From: Formicarius rufipectus | Lineage: Eukaryota > Chordata > Aves > Passeriformes > Formicariidae | NCBI GenBank assembly: GCA_013399695.1 | Contig: VXAU01002312.1 | Location: forward strand, 1 to 64,000 | Length of the DNA: 64,000 nt | Direction: 5' to 3' | Shown here: positions 13,123 to 25,260 of the stretch, piece by piece | Layout: every line of letters begins with the position of its first letter | How positions within the stretch are numbered: the first letter of the stretch is position 1 | Program-made: the position numbers and the translations under genes | The notes under the pieces: generated by a model | Told to the model about the DNA's origin: nothing | Seen by the model: only the letters and a program-made list of their open reading frames with translations | Database searches by the model: none

Positions 13123-13974
13123 CACATATGAGGCCGAGCTGTGAATCTTTCCCAAGAGAACGTAGAATTTGGAGATAATTGAAAGTGATAAAGACATGGA
13201 GAATTCCTCCTATTTGAGTATGGTGCAAGGACAATATTGGTGGTATCTCATTAACATACAGATGCTTCTTTAAATGTCAACTGTTCCAGCCAATCCTGAA
13301 AAGCTGCTCTTTAATAGTATGAGAATTGTAAGGGGTTGTTTTACATCTCCCATTTTGGCTGCTAAAAAGTTTAGAAGTGCTCAAAAAAAACCCAATTTAA
13401 AAATTATCCAAGCTTGCAGAAATGAAATTAAAAGCATAGCATAAAAGCACTTTAAAAGTGCTAATAGTGGATTTTTATCTTGTATCTCATGAAGACCAGA
13501 TGTGGCACGATGCTCTAGCATTATTTTCAGATGCTTACAATACAGAGGCTTATTAAAAGCACCAAAGGAAATCCCATACCCCATGTAAGTAACAGATGCT
13601 GTTTATCCACTGAACGTCTACTCTTGGTGGCACCAAGTGACTTAGTTTATACTGACTAAAAGAAGAAGGCCTGTATCAAATAAATCTTTAAATAAGGTAA
13701 AATATTTAGTCAGTACAACTTTCTTCCAGGGTAGTGAACGAGAATTGTGACAATTAAAGCATTGGATAGCACTTATTGATAGAACATTAGCCAAAATGAC
13801 AGTAGGATTCAGACTAATTAAAACAGAGGGGCTACAGATATTAGGTTATTACAGGTTCAACTTTTGTATTGTTGCCTTGCTTGCTCCATCAGTTTTATTA
13901 CAGCAATGTGTACAGTGCTACCTAATGACTGTAACTAGGTAATTAGTCTTGGCCATTGATCAAATGACTCTCAA

Positions 13975-13989
13975 AAAGGATCTCAAAGG
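13975..13989 (+). repeat. 15-bp direct repeat, copy 1
   Basis: AAAGGATCTCAAAGG occurs exactly here and again at 14242-14256. The two copies lie on either side of the left arm of the large inverted repeat. Weak similarity continues for about 20 bases after each copy. Confidence 0.6.
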
Positions 13990-14094
13990 TTATCAGGTGC
14001 TGTTTGTGCCAAGACTGCTGATTGTGCATTGCGCAGTGCTCTCACCTCTTCTGAACATTTATCTTCTCTATCATTGGACATCTGGGATCTGTGG

Positions 14095-14204
14095 TTTGGA
14101 AGTCTTAGGACTTATACAACATCCCTTTTTATGGACGGAATCCAAACATGAGACATCTTACTTAGTGCCAAAGATCTCTAGTGTTATGAATATGTTTAGG
14201 ATGC
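14095..14204 (+). repeat. Left arm of inverted repeat
   Basis: Reads TTTGGAAGTCTT at its outer end and AGGATGC at its inner end. It pairs with the right arm over about 110 positions with about 16-20 differences and small gaps near the inner end. The arm is flanked by two copies of a 15-bp direct repeat. Confidence 0.8.
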
Positions 14205-14241
14205 TGAAAATCAAGCAGAATACATCATATGTAATTCCAAG

Positions 14242-14256
14242 AAAGGATCTCAAAGG
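14242..14256 (+). repeat. 15-bp direct repeat, copy 2
   Basis: Second exact copy of AAAGGATCTCAAAGG, 267 bases downstream of the first. It sits in the spacer of the inverted repeat. Confidence 0.6.
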
Positions 14257-14494
14257 CCATCATATGAGACTGTTTTATAAGATGACTTTAGAAAATCTTG
14301 TCTACATTGTCAAATTTATAAAGATAAGTAGAAATAAATAACAAAATGGCCTACCTAAGGTCTTTGGAGCTTTTGAAAGTTTAAAATGCTTCCACTGGAG
14401 GCAATTCTGAAAGTTGCTTAGCACCCAGATTATTTGCAGTAGTTTTTCAGCAACATAATCCTTCAAGGGCATCTATAGAGATGTATCTAGGAAT

Positions 14495-14601
14495 GCATCC
14501 AACCATACCAAGCACTGGAGATCTTTGACGCTAAGCAAAATGTCTCATGTTTGGAGTCCATCCATAAAAAGGGTTGTTGTGCAATGCCAAAGACTTCCAA
14601 A
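14495..14601 (-). repeat. Right arm of inverted repeat
   Basis: On the minus strand it begins TTTGGAAGTCTTTGG and runs to GTTGGATGC, matching the left arm. Weak similarity may extend about 30 bases further into the spacer (AGATACATC in this arm against AGAATACATC in the other). Confidence 0.8.
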
Positions 14602-17600
14602 TGATGGATTACATTGTGGAAGCTCTTTTTGAACCTTTTAAGTGAAATCTGTCATTGGAAATGTCTTCCCTGAGGATTACTGGCAAATATATTGTATTTA
14701 TGGGGATACTCCACAATTTAGATGGCACAGTTGTGATGTCTCTTTCATTCTAATTTGTCTTTGTATGTTGTTTATAGCATTCCCCCAAATTGTTTCTGGA
14801 TGTGCATTTTTTCATGCTTGTTCTTGTCTCAGAAGTGAGTCCTTTTCAAAGAATCTCAAAGAGCATTTTAGCTCCAAGTGAGCTGGGCGTGAAAAAGGAT
14901 TGTTTTGACACACTTTTATGCTCTGGTTACTCCAGAAGCATTTAAATCTGAAAGCTGAAATTGTGATGGAGGTAAGTCTCAGCCTCTCTGATAAGGTGAT
15001 AAGCATGCAAAAATAACATTAAAAGGATGTTAAGGTTGCAAAGTCAAGGGTTTGCCAAAAAAACTTAAACAATGACAGAATAAACATTGATAGTGAATCT
15101 TTAATTCATCCCTGATTTCTGTATATGCTATGACAATTTTTAAGTGATAATGCACTACTTTTTTCATGTACTGTCTTTTTCCCACCTGCTATTGTCTTTC
15201 CTTACTGGGTGTCTCTTATCACGTTTGTCTTTCCATATCCAGTTTTCTTGCCCATTAATTCTTTATTTTATCCACCCCGACCTCTCATTTTTATCCCATT
15301 TCTGACATTTTCTTGCCTCACATTCTTACCATTCTTACTTGCACATCATACTTTGTATGTACTTACCTTAAGGTGTAGAGAACTTTATTTATGTGTGAGA
15401 ATATGCTTGGGAATAAACTTTTGGAGGAGGGATGGAGGGGAATCCTCCCAGATGGTGGCCACAGTCCAGCATGCCATACTTTTGCTTTGCAGGTCCTTTT
15501 GCAATGGCATGAGCTTTGGGATTTCCAGTAGGGGTTCAGTCTCTTTATTTCAGCTACAGATATGCTGAGCTTTCTGAGTCTGTGTTAATAGGTGAAGTTA
15601 AGATGTTAGAAAGATCTTCCAGAGGGTGCTATCTAGAAAAAAAAAAAAAAATCTGAGACAAAAAATAGAGTTGGTATTCCTCACATTTTATTTCACAAAG
15701 TACATATGAACATGCTAATTTTGTGTTCAGCTCCTCTGTGAAACCAAATGATCCCCTTGTTCTTACTTTGCTCTTGTTTTCCATCCTTTTGCTCTATCTT
15801 TTTACTAAACTGAATTTTCCTTTGTTCTCTTAAGTTAAACTAGGTCTGTGGGAAAGGTTACTGTGTGTATGTGGCATCAACTGGAACAAACCTCCACAAG
15901 GGGCATTGCTGGTCTGTGCTCCGTGCTCCTGCTCTGCTTAGAAATCCGTGTGCTGGGAGGTGTGAACACACTGAATAAGCCAGGGACCCCAACTCGGTGG
16001 GTGAATTTGAACTTGAATTTAATTTGGGAACTTCCAGAGCTTTCTCACTGATACTGCAGACAACTAACTTACATTCTTAATTTTCTACACTGCAAGTAGA
16101 TCTGACTAATTTGCTCCCCAGTTGTTTAATTTGCAATGGGTGCTGTCATTCTGTGTTAAATAAAACTGGGAAAGATGGAGCCCAAGCAAGACATGTGTAA
16201 TGATGAAAGTTTGTTCCAGTTCAAAGCTGCTGTTGATACTGGTTTTGATCCAAAAACTCTCGAAGCCAGATGTCATGCTTCCATTGATGTAATCAGATTT
16301 CAAACCAGGACCAGTGTGTTCAGCCCACGACTTCTTTGGCTACTGCTCTGGTACATGAGTCTCTGGGAGGATTTGCTGTGCCAACAGCATTTAGAAAGAC
16401 CCCACTCCTACTTACCTCCCTGGCTTAGAGCACATACAGTAGATGCTCCCTCCCACTTGTATAATTCATTCTCTTTCTCCACCCAAGCTTTAAATGTGAG
16501 ATGTTTTCTTCTTATTCAGCCTAGCCTTACTCTTCCTTTATTTTCCTGAGACCATATGTGAATGGTTTTGTGTAGTCCATTGGTCATGTGGACCAAATCT
16601 GGAAGACCCTTGTTGCCTGATGGGCAGCTGTCCCCTAAATCTGAGTTGCTGGCTCATTTAGCCAGGAACTGATTTCCAGATGGTTTCCTTGGACTCATCA
16701 CCTGAGCCTGGACATGCTTTGTGGCCCTACCGTTGACCCTTCCTATACTTTTGCATTAAAAAAAAAAAAAAAATTAAAAAATATGTTTTGAAGATCTAGA
16801 CAATTGTATGAAAGATAATGAATCAGGGTTTCTTGTGATTATTGGTATTATTGTATGTTATAGACTCATGGACCAAACTGTGTTCTTGGCAAGTCCCACC
16901 AGAGTATGGCTGGTGCTGGGGGTAAGTGAAGCTCCCTGGTGGAGAGTTGGAAGTTGGAGGTCTCCATTTGACTCTACTTGTCAGGGAACTGTGCTTTATT
17001 GGACAGTCTTACCACTGAATTGATTTCTCAGTTGTCTTGTGATTCATATTGCCCTTTGATGTTGCTGAATATACTATTTTCTATTCCCCCCTCCCTAGCT
17101 TTATCATCTCTGTACTGCAAAACCTTTCCATTTTCCCTTCCAATTTACTTTGAGAGGGAGCAGGATGGAGACCCCTGTCAGATAATCTGCCTGTTGGTTT
17201 AAAATGCTGTTTCTCCTAGCTCATTAATCTCTTACATCAGCTCAGTGGGGAAAGACATGAAAATACTTTTCCCACTGTCAGAATAGAGCAAATATTTAAC
17301 TCTTTCCAATACCCAAGTGCTTTTTCAGCGATTTTTAACAATTGTTAATAACAGATTAGCTATTATGGTAAAACTTTGCTTTATGGGCTGTGTACTGGTG
17401 GGTGAAGAGAGCTGGTCTAAGTCACTTTTCTATTCTGAATCTGTTCTCCGACATATAAAAGGAGAATAAAAATGCTGGCTGCCTTTCCAATAGACATTGA
17501 AATCCACTGCTGAAAAATGTTACTTAGAAGTTGAACATTATGATCTGCAATTATAATCAAACCCGTATAAGCATTATGTATGAGAAGGCAGACTGATAGC

Positions 17601-19581
17601 ATACATGGTTATAAGTGAAAAGAAATCAGAAATTCCTACTGCTGCTGTAGAGGAGCAACACTGGAGGCATTTTATGTACAGATATTAGCTGTTCATTCTG
17701 TCAGACAGGCAGAGAAGATGGGGAGATGCCTTGCTACTTGTTAAAATTCCTGCCTGTATTTAATTTCTCTGCCATGATTTTGCATTAGCATAATCCTCTG
17801 ACCTAAATATGAAAATATCAGTGAAGGAATGAAAACTGAAGTCAGGTTTAGAACTGCCTGTCCTGCTGTACTTTGTGAATGGCATTAGTTTGGTGGAGAA
17901 GGGGGAGGGGCATTAAGAACCCTTTGCCTAGAAAAATCTAGAATTCTATGTAAGAACCAAACTTATTTTTTGAAGATAAAACTTTTGATTTGATGTCTAC
18001 CTTTTTTACTACTATTGTATAATTTTCTCTTGGACTATGGGAACCTCGAAAGTGCTTTTTGGGTATCAGGTTACTTCAGGAAATTCTATCTAAAACATCA
18101 GCTTCTTACTGGCTTACAAAATTAGAAAGGTTTTTTTATCTCAAATGCATATTGTTACTCTTGATTAAAAAACTATTTTTACTTTGTGAACACACAAGTG
18201 TCAAATGTGAGGTTTTTTTATTTTATGATTTCAGACATGTGAACTGGATAGATCAGCATCCAGTTGTGTAGATGAACTAAGTTCCAGATATACCTACAAA
18301 ACTTGAGCTATTCCTTTTGCTGTTCTCACTTCCCTTGCAGCTCTTGCCTGGATACCTCAGGATAGTCCAGGGGCACACACTGCTATTTGATAGATCCACA
18401 TGACAAAGATTGGTTCATCAGAAGGAATGACTTCTCTGTTATTATATTTTTAGTTTAATGTTTCTTGGTTCCAGTCCCTGGCATCACTGCAGTAAACTTA
18501 AACCCCTCCAAATCTTGCCTTTATTTATTACTTTGGAATACCCTTAATAAGATTTTATTTTTTTAAAGAAAATGAAGGAATGTCTTTATTGTAACTGTAA
18601 TGGCTCATCCTCCTTTGTAAAGGAGCAATAAGGTTGCAAATTTCATGATTCATCAATCTGGAAGTGCTTGTGCAACCCAGTTCTGTTCTCCTGTTTGTCT
18701 GCATCTTAATGCTAGCATTTCACTGGCCTTTTATAAAAGCTCAGAACAAATGCTTGTTTACATGTGAAGTAGATGACAGTATAAATCAATATAGTAAATT
18801 GGAATTGACTACTTTTTTCCTGTACTACAACTCTTTCTTGCTATTGGCAGTAATAACAATAATAATAATGCAATCACTACAATGTAAAAGTATCATCTTG
18901 TGATCTTAAAAGGACTGTGGTCATATTGTCTTACATACTTCAAATACACATTATGACGTGTCATGAATTTCCTTGAAAGGTGGTTGTCTGGAGTGGTGAG
19001 TGGCAAAAGAGAGTGCAACCAGACTTGTTAGAATGTCTCTTATGAATTTGCTTTCTTGTTAGTAGGCTTGAGATGTTAATGTCAGAAAATTGTTTGCACT
19101 TGTTCATTCAGTTACTCTTTTGTGTGGATCACACACCTCTAAACACCTGGAACGACAGTGAGAGGCCAACCCTACAGTACACTGACTCAGAATTGGCTGG
19201 TCATCCTTGGTTTCTGAAGAGGCCTTTGGAAACTCCTTTGAGGTACTTTTTGTCAGGAGGTGTGTGTTGCACCTGTGATTTCTCTCTACCTGTAGCAATC
19301 CATTTCCTCTTTTGATGTGATCCGACTTATTCCACCAAGGGTTGATATGCACATTCACCAGCCTCCTGTTTTCTTCAGTTTACCTGTTCTTGGGAGACTT
19401 TGCACTTGGGACCATGGAACATGTTTCCCATTGTTTTCACATCACAGGTGATGGTCTGTAAGACTCCAGGCTCACACTCCAAGATCAACATAGAGGTTTT
19501 ACTTTAAAAATATTGAAGGCTCCAAAAATTTGCCACTGAATTTATTGAAAGGGTCTTCAGTTCTTTTGTACTTTGAGAGAG
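14602..19581. other. Gene-free stretch
   Basis: No recognisable coding sequence. It includes an A15 run near 15638, an A16 run followed by TTAAAAAA near 16758, and a possible MIR-like remnant at 17.4 kb. Frames of up to 124 codons (for example around 16.2-16.5 kb) have no family resemblance and are interspersed with stops in all neighbouring frames. The rest shows nothing notable. Confidence 0.65.
17407..17490 (+). mobile_element. Possible ancient MIR/CORE-type SINE remnant
   Basis: The order of short motifs follows the 3' half of MIR. AGTCACTTTTCTATTCTGAA parallels the 'aagtcacttaacctctctg' region. It is followed by a CTGTTCTC block, then ACATATAAAAGGAGAATAAA, which parallels 'catctgtaaaatggggataata', and then a GCTGGCTGCC tail. 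Bird genomes retain a few such ancient SINE copies. Identity is low and the polymerase III promoter half is not visible, so this is a candidate only. Confidence 0.3.
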
Positions 19582-20450
19582 TGTAAGGGAGAAGACATTA
19601 CACGTTTCTCAGGAGGTCAAATATCACACTTTTATTGGCAAACTTTAGAAAATAAGGGGACTCGGCAAAAGTTTAAAGGGCAACATTTAACCAAAATAAA
19701 GCATTCCACAAAGCATTAGCTTAGTGCATGCTAACGCATACAGTTTAGCATAACCCAGCCCATCTGGCTCTCTTACCCAAATATCAAGAAAGGAAACTAA
19801 GAGAAGAAGAGGAAAAAAGAGAGAATTATAGCTACTACCTGGAGTCCTGTGCAATTCCAGATGGTAGGATTGTTGACCATGCCATGGCTGCATGGTGCTG
19901 ATTGTTATCTGCTCTGTCCCCCTGTGACCACCCTACCCTCGGCAGGACTTTGGGTGTCCCAGCCATTCTGGGCCTGGGTCAAGGGGCTCAGAACTGTGGT
20001 ATGGGCAGTGCTCCTGATGTCCAGAGGCTGAAGCTGCTCTGGGGCTGTCCAAGGAGGCTTGAAGGGGCTGAGGTGTGGAAAAGGGCACTACTCCACCTTT
20101 GTGAAATTCTGCTTGTCCTCCTCACCTGCCCCCCCCATACACACACTTGAGTTGGTCTGGGCCAATAATGAATATAATAATCCAGCATCTCATAGTGTAA
20201 GGTCCCTCATCCCCATTCAGACAGGCACATGCAGAGGGGCTTTTGTGGCACTGCTGAGGCATCAGCTATTACTGAGGGAGACAGAATGTGCGTGGGAGAA
20301 AGGAGGTAATGACCCTGCTGTGTAGCTGGGGAACTGGGCCACAGCATTTTACTGGCTTGCCTCACCCCTACAGGAAGCCAGCAGCAAGGCTGTGAACTGA
20401 GTCCAGGGTGCCTGTGTCCTTCTTGCTCAGCCCTGCATTCTCAAGAGCAA
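19582..20450 (-). mobile_element. GC-richer island, possible LTR remnant
   Basis: This block is clearly richer in G and C than its neighbours and starts abruptly. Read on the minus strand it ends with CCAATAAAAGTGTGATATTT and then CTTCTCCCTTACA. That is a polyadenylation signal followed by a short tail ending in CA, the arrangement of an LTR R-U5 end. On the plus strand the proposed edge is TGTAAGGGAGAAGAC. The GC-rich part (about 19.9-20.4 kb) would then be U3. I could not find the opposite edge or a target-site duplication, and no gag or pol similarity is visible. It may instead be an unrelated GC-rich patch. Minus- and plus-strand frames of 65-90 codons here overlap one another and are not convincing. 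Confidence 0.25.
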
Positions 20451-22549
20451 CTGTCTCTGCAGTTTTCAGCTCCTGTTGCTCTTGCTCTGCTGCAAGATAC
20501 TCAGTCACAACATACATGCTTTCCTGGATGTACTAACACTCTGAAAATAGGTTCCAGGATCTCAGGAAAACCTCAAAATACTTGAGTTTAGGTTTCTAGG
20601 ACTTGGTTGGCACACTTACTGTGACTCAGCCTAAGCTTTTTGTTCTTCTGAATGAACTAGAGACAGTTCTTCTAGTCTTTATTCCACAAAGTGTAAATAG
20701 AAAAGGAGGAACCCAAAGTGATGTGTCAGGTGTCTGAGGAGAACAGTTTGCTTAGAAGAGTCCAACCAATGCATCTAAAGTATTTAGAAGAAAAGAAAGA
20801 ATAGGTTTAAACATTTGTAAGAAATAAAATCCTAAAGGAAGACTCAAAAGGATTAGGAGAAATTATTATTGAGACCGTGATTCACTATGTGTTTTGCAAG
20901 AGTCACTTTGCTTTAGCAGTCCTTATCTTTCCACTATTCCCCCAGCCCAAGTGCTGAAAACAACGGTTGACAGACCCTTGTTTTTATTTCACTCTAGATA
21001 TTGCTAATTTAGGTAACAGTGGCTACAGTGACTATTGTATTTTAGGGTTGTTATGGTGTCAGGATTAGATTCTGCTGAGGATGAGTTACGACCAGGCTAC
21101 TGTAACTTCATGTCAACCTTTCCTCTAGCTTTTTTTTTTTTTTTTTTCCTCATCTCCCCCAATCTCTGAAAACTCATTAGCTTTTTGTAGAAGAAAGTCT
21201 TTGGGGAAAATGCTTTTATCTTTAGGTAAATTCCATTCATGGAATTCACTGAATCAAAAGCATAGAAATTCCTTTAAATATAAGTAACTTCAATGACTTA
21301 TATTCTTCACTGAATTGGGTTAGTTACTGTCCTATTTAAACAAGCTTTTGGTTGACCAAACTGTTAAAATACACCTTGGGTGAGACCAGAATATTTAAAA
21401 TGAGTTGACAAAATGGTTTTCTTCAACTGTCTTTTATGCTGGTGGAAGGAACTTCAAATGAAGTTTCTAGTCTTAAAAGTATTCTTGAGACTCTCACTTC
21501 TTTGCCTTGATAGACTTAAGAGTGATTATAATAATAAAACAAATAATCTTGTTGTTTTAAACAATGTCTAGATGAAGGACATGATGCAGAACAAGAATGG
21601 ATTAGATGATCAAACTATATAATTAACCAAGTGGTAATGCCTCCTTGAAATAGAAAGGTGCTAAGTGTCTATTGCTGACACTGGTGGGTGGCAAATAATA
21701 CTATAAAGTTAGTGCAGGCATCTTTGCCTGACACTAACTTTCATATTTCATCAGTGTCTGAATGTAATCTCACTGGTTTTGATTATGCTACTTGCAGCAA
21801 ATGGTTATCCTGTTTATAGATGAAAAACCACTGGGCTTTCTGGAAATTAAAGGAAGAAAAAATGACATCAGAACTTGGATGACCATAAAGTGTTAAGTAA
21901 CATATTGATTGTTAAATGAAACACACTGGAAAACTTATGCAGATATATTTTGGGTTAGGATAATTGGTGTTCTCACCTAAAAACAAAAGAAGTAGTACTT
22001 GAGCCTTTGTTTTTGGTGCTCAAAAATCAGAACAAGTTCCAGGTTATACTGAACAATTTAGAAAAACAAATTCATGTCTGTTTAGAAAATTAGAAAATTA
22101 TAGTTACAAGAAAGCATTATGATTTTTTTCCCTTGTGTAATTCAATTTGAAATAATTTCTCAGGAAAAGCATATGATCAATAAAGTCTTGTTCTGTGTAA
22201 TTATTATAGAACAACTTGATAAACATCTGAGCTAATTTCCACATACTGCCTCAAACTTGGAATAGATAGAAAAAGAGTCAAGTCCATTTAATGCATAGCT
22301 AAAGATGAGTAGTCAGAAATGGAAGGAGAAACGTGGAGCAGTTCCGCCAAAACCCTTGATCAAGCAAAACAAGTAAGAAATAGACTGCTTGGAAGAGTTG
22401 AGACTATTTTTAACAGTGGGACTAGATTTCCTTCAAGGTACAATCAGTGAGAGGTAAATGCTTTACCTCATTAATCATTTTTGTGTGTTGCACTTGGTTA
22501 CTGGCTAAAATTTGGGTCTCTTTAAATCTGTGGAAAACTGTATTTCTGT
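20451..22549. other. Gene-free stretch
   Basis: AT-rich, very few open frames, with a T run of about 18 near 21130. Nothing resembling a gene, RNA or dispersed repeat was recognised. Confidence 0.7.
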
Positions 22550-22870
22550 CAGGGCCCTGAGGCCACTACTAGGCCTTAATAACCAGCCTTTCCTGGAACT
22601 TCTCCCTGTTGGGGTCCTCTGTTCCTGCCCTGATACGCACTGGAGGAGCGCTGGTCTCTAATGCAGCTGCAGGAATGTCCTGCTTGCCCACAGATCTCCT
22701 TGATGCCAATCTCAGCCTGTGCACTGGCTTCTTGGCTTGAACTTGGATCTGTCTTATCACCATGGCATTGCCTTATGACTTTGACTCTTGTTTGGACCTC
22801 ACCATTATCTTGATCTGTCCTGCTCCACACCTCAGAGTGGTGGGTGGGCCCTGGCTGGTGACACTCTGCC
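22550..22870. repeat. GC-richer block, unclassified repeat candidate
   Basis: About 320 bases with much higher C and G than both flanks, with sharp borders. The plus strand contains loosely periodic CTTGACTT-like and GACCTC-like words (for example TTATGACTTTGACTCTTG, then TTTGGACCTCACC). This is reminiscent of degenerate pentamer or hexamer periodicity seen in some sauropsid repeat remnants. Two overlapping minus-strand frames (64 and 84 codons) span it but give low-complexity Q/R/S-rich peptides unlike any family I know. I cannot identify it. Confidence 0.3.
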
Positions 22871-25260
22871 CAGCTGGTCTTATAACAAAATTAGTCATAT
22901 CCTGCAGACTTGTCTTTTAGTCTATTGGCTTCACAGAGATGCTTGAATTAGATCTGATACCTAACCAGTAAGCAATTAGTGCTAGATGAGCAGAAGCACA
23001 TCCACAGTGAAAACAGAATTTCCCCTTCATCTCTAGGGTTTGACATTATTTGAGGGTTTTTTACCTAATTCTCTTTCTTGAGCTTTGGCTGTTTCAAAGA
23101 TTTTTCTTGCAAGACTCTTCTGTTATATATCTCCATTACTTGTTCTTTAAAGACCCGATATAATTCTTTCATCTATCTTGTGTGGTTATTACTTCCTGCT
23201 GCAGCAAACTGGCACAGCTGTAGCAGCTTTAGATGGATATCTGTAATCTCTTCATGGGCTGGCCGACAGAATCCCACTACTCACCATTCAGTGATCCTTC
23301 ACATTCATCACATAAGTTTTCAAGTGTTTAGATTTTAGTAAGGGAGTGTCCTGGAGAGAAGATGATATGCTTCAAGAAAGTAAATATTAATCTTTGGGTT
23401 TTGAGGTATTTGCTGAAAACATTGTAAATTGTGTATCTCTCTGATTTTAAAATTTACAAGCTGAACTGTGACTGGTTATTTACATTAGCTGGAAAGCATG
23501 GTCAATAGAGTAGGACTTGTGTGAGGGAAATTTCAGTGGAAGTTAATTACAGTTAATTAAGGAATAGACAATGAATATGATAATGGATCCTAATGCCACA
23601 GAGTTAATGAGAATTTTGTCATTGATTAGGCAGTGGACTAGACTTCATGAAAGATCTATCTGACTTAGAGGAAGTTTTCCTAATGCATAAATCAGGTTTA
23701 TGTTAAGAACTATTTGCTGAAATTGTTTTAGTAATTAAGAATGTATAAAAAGTAAAATACAAAACAGAAGTTGTCCGAATGTCTCATTTGTTTTGTTCAA
23801 ACCTCCTTTCCTGTAACAGCTGGTGGTAGCAGTCAGTATCACTAACTCTCTGTGGCTGAATAAGTTAATTTGGTTGAAGTGATGCAGTTCAGAGCAAATT
23901 CTTCAGTCAAAACTAATCACAAAGTTATACAGTGAGGAAAAGGAAAATGCTTGTTATGTGTGAGTGGAAGGAGTATATGCCAAAAAGTGCCTTCTACTTA
24001 GGGAAGAAACTGTAGATTTTGTAATGATGCTTTTTATTGTAAATGCTCAGTCTAAATGAATATATATTAGAAATATCAAGAAGTCCATAAAATTTTAAGA
24101 TTTACTAATTTCAAAATCAATAGGGTTGTAAAACTAAGCACCATCCAATAACATTCCCTGTTTTCATTGCACAAGAGAAGTTTTTTGGGGGGCTTGTGTT
24201 GGTTTTGTTTTGGAGAACTTAGGACTTCAGATTTGTCAGAGCGCAAATCTGAGAGAACTTAATAAAGAGGAAAGATGTTACATGGTCCAGGATACAAATG
24301 GACTTCTCACCTCTTCTTGGGTTTTTATGCCTAATTTTATTCCTTGACATCATAATAAATTACACAAAGCCTCTGCATTTTTAGCTATGATTCTAAACAA
24401 GGTTGGGGTTCAGAACATGGAGTTATGGGTGGCTACATTTAATATGCAGGTGCCCAAGGGTAAACCAAGGGCTGGGATTTGTGAGACAAATTTCTGCAGA
24501 TCTGAGGAGTAAGTGACCTCAGGTGGACACAGGGCTGAAGAAGAATTGTAACTCATGAAAAGAGGGAGAAAAGTAGTGGCTGCAAGCAATGAGGGAGTTC
24601 CATGGTTCTTATCACATTGAGTGGAGATATGAGAGAGATGGGATCTGGAAAGGCTGAGATAAACAAAAAAGCAGAGGAAAGAAAGAGAATAAGGCAAGCA
24701 TAAAACAGATGTGAAGGGAAAGAAAGGAGACAGGCAAGATGGGACAGTCATCTCCTCAGGAAAATCAAGTTGCTGGGGATATTTGCACATTATAGACTTT
24801 AGTCTCACGGGACTGTAGTCTCATATTTCTAGCACATGAGAATAACCACTACTCTGACTGAGAAAGTTGCTCGTATCCTGTGGTGGAAGAATCAGCTCCA
24901 GGCATCCTCTCTAGCAGAATTTACTTTTGCTACATAAATAAAAGCCGCATTAAAGCCAAATAAAAATCATTATCACATGAGTTTCTTGTTGAGTCTCTAG
25001 TGTATGGAGCAGATATTACTACTCCTTTTACATAAACGACCCAGCATGTGGCTGATAATGGCTTTAGGCTTGTACCAGGCAGGATCACAATGTGTGGCAG
25101 AGTCACATCTCTAGTCTGTGTATTGAGCCACCCTTGAAGCCACACCTCAAAACCACAACTGTCATTCAATGTCCTCTCTGCAACATATTCTTGGTCTTCT
25201 GAATTCACTTACAGCAGTCATTTCCCCCTTTGGGTCTTCCTTGGGCAATTTAATTCATGA
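22871..25260. other. Gene-free stretch
   Basis: No recognisable gene. A block around 23.53-23.66 kb is rich in TTAATTA-type homeodomain words and is discussed in the findings. A 132-codon minus-strand frame near 24.4-24.8 kb is S/F/L-rich with no family resemblance and lies opposite purine-rich sequence, so I treat it as accidental. Confidence 0.6.

Larger units (their letters stand above)
10140..13974. other. Gene-free stretch
   Basis: No gene recognised. It contains one isolated ambiguous base (10641), a possible old CR1 end at 10.3 kb, an AT-rich patch near 12.6 kb and a short GCTGCTGCTG/CAGCAGCAGC hairpin at 13.08 kb, each listed separately. The remaining sequence is unremarkable. Confidence 0.65.
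14095..14601. mobile_element. Long inverted repeat, candidate non-autonomous DNA transposon
   Basis: Two arms of about 110 bases (14095-14204 and 14495-14601) are reverse complements of each other with roughly 85% identity by eye. About 290 bases separate them. Identical blocks include TTTGGAAGTCTT, CCCTTTTTATGGA, TCCAAACATGAGACA and CAAAGATCTC, and many of the differences are C/T or A/G changes. This pattern fits terminal inverted repeats of an old foldback or MITE-like DNA transposon. It also fits two copies of an unknown short element inserted head to head. I cannot name the family. The outer ends decay gradually and no target-site duplication is evident. A 130-codon frame crossing the left arm has no family resemblance and is not believed to be a gene. 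Confidence 0.6.

Noticed and set aside
13949..14341. 130-codon plus-strand frame
   Set aside because: It crosses the left arm of the inverted repeat. The partner arm is broken by stops, no protein family fits, and no splice or promoter context is visible.
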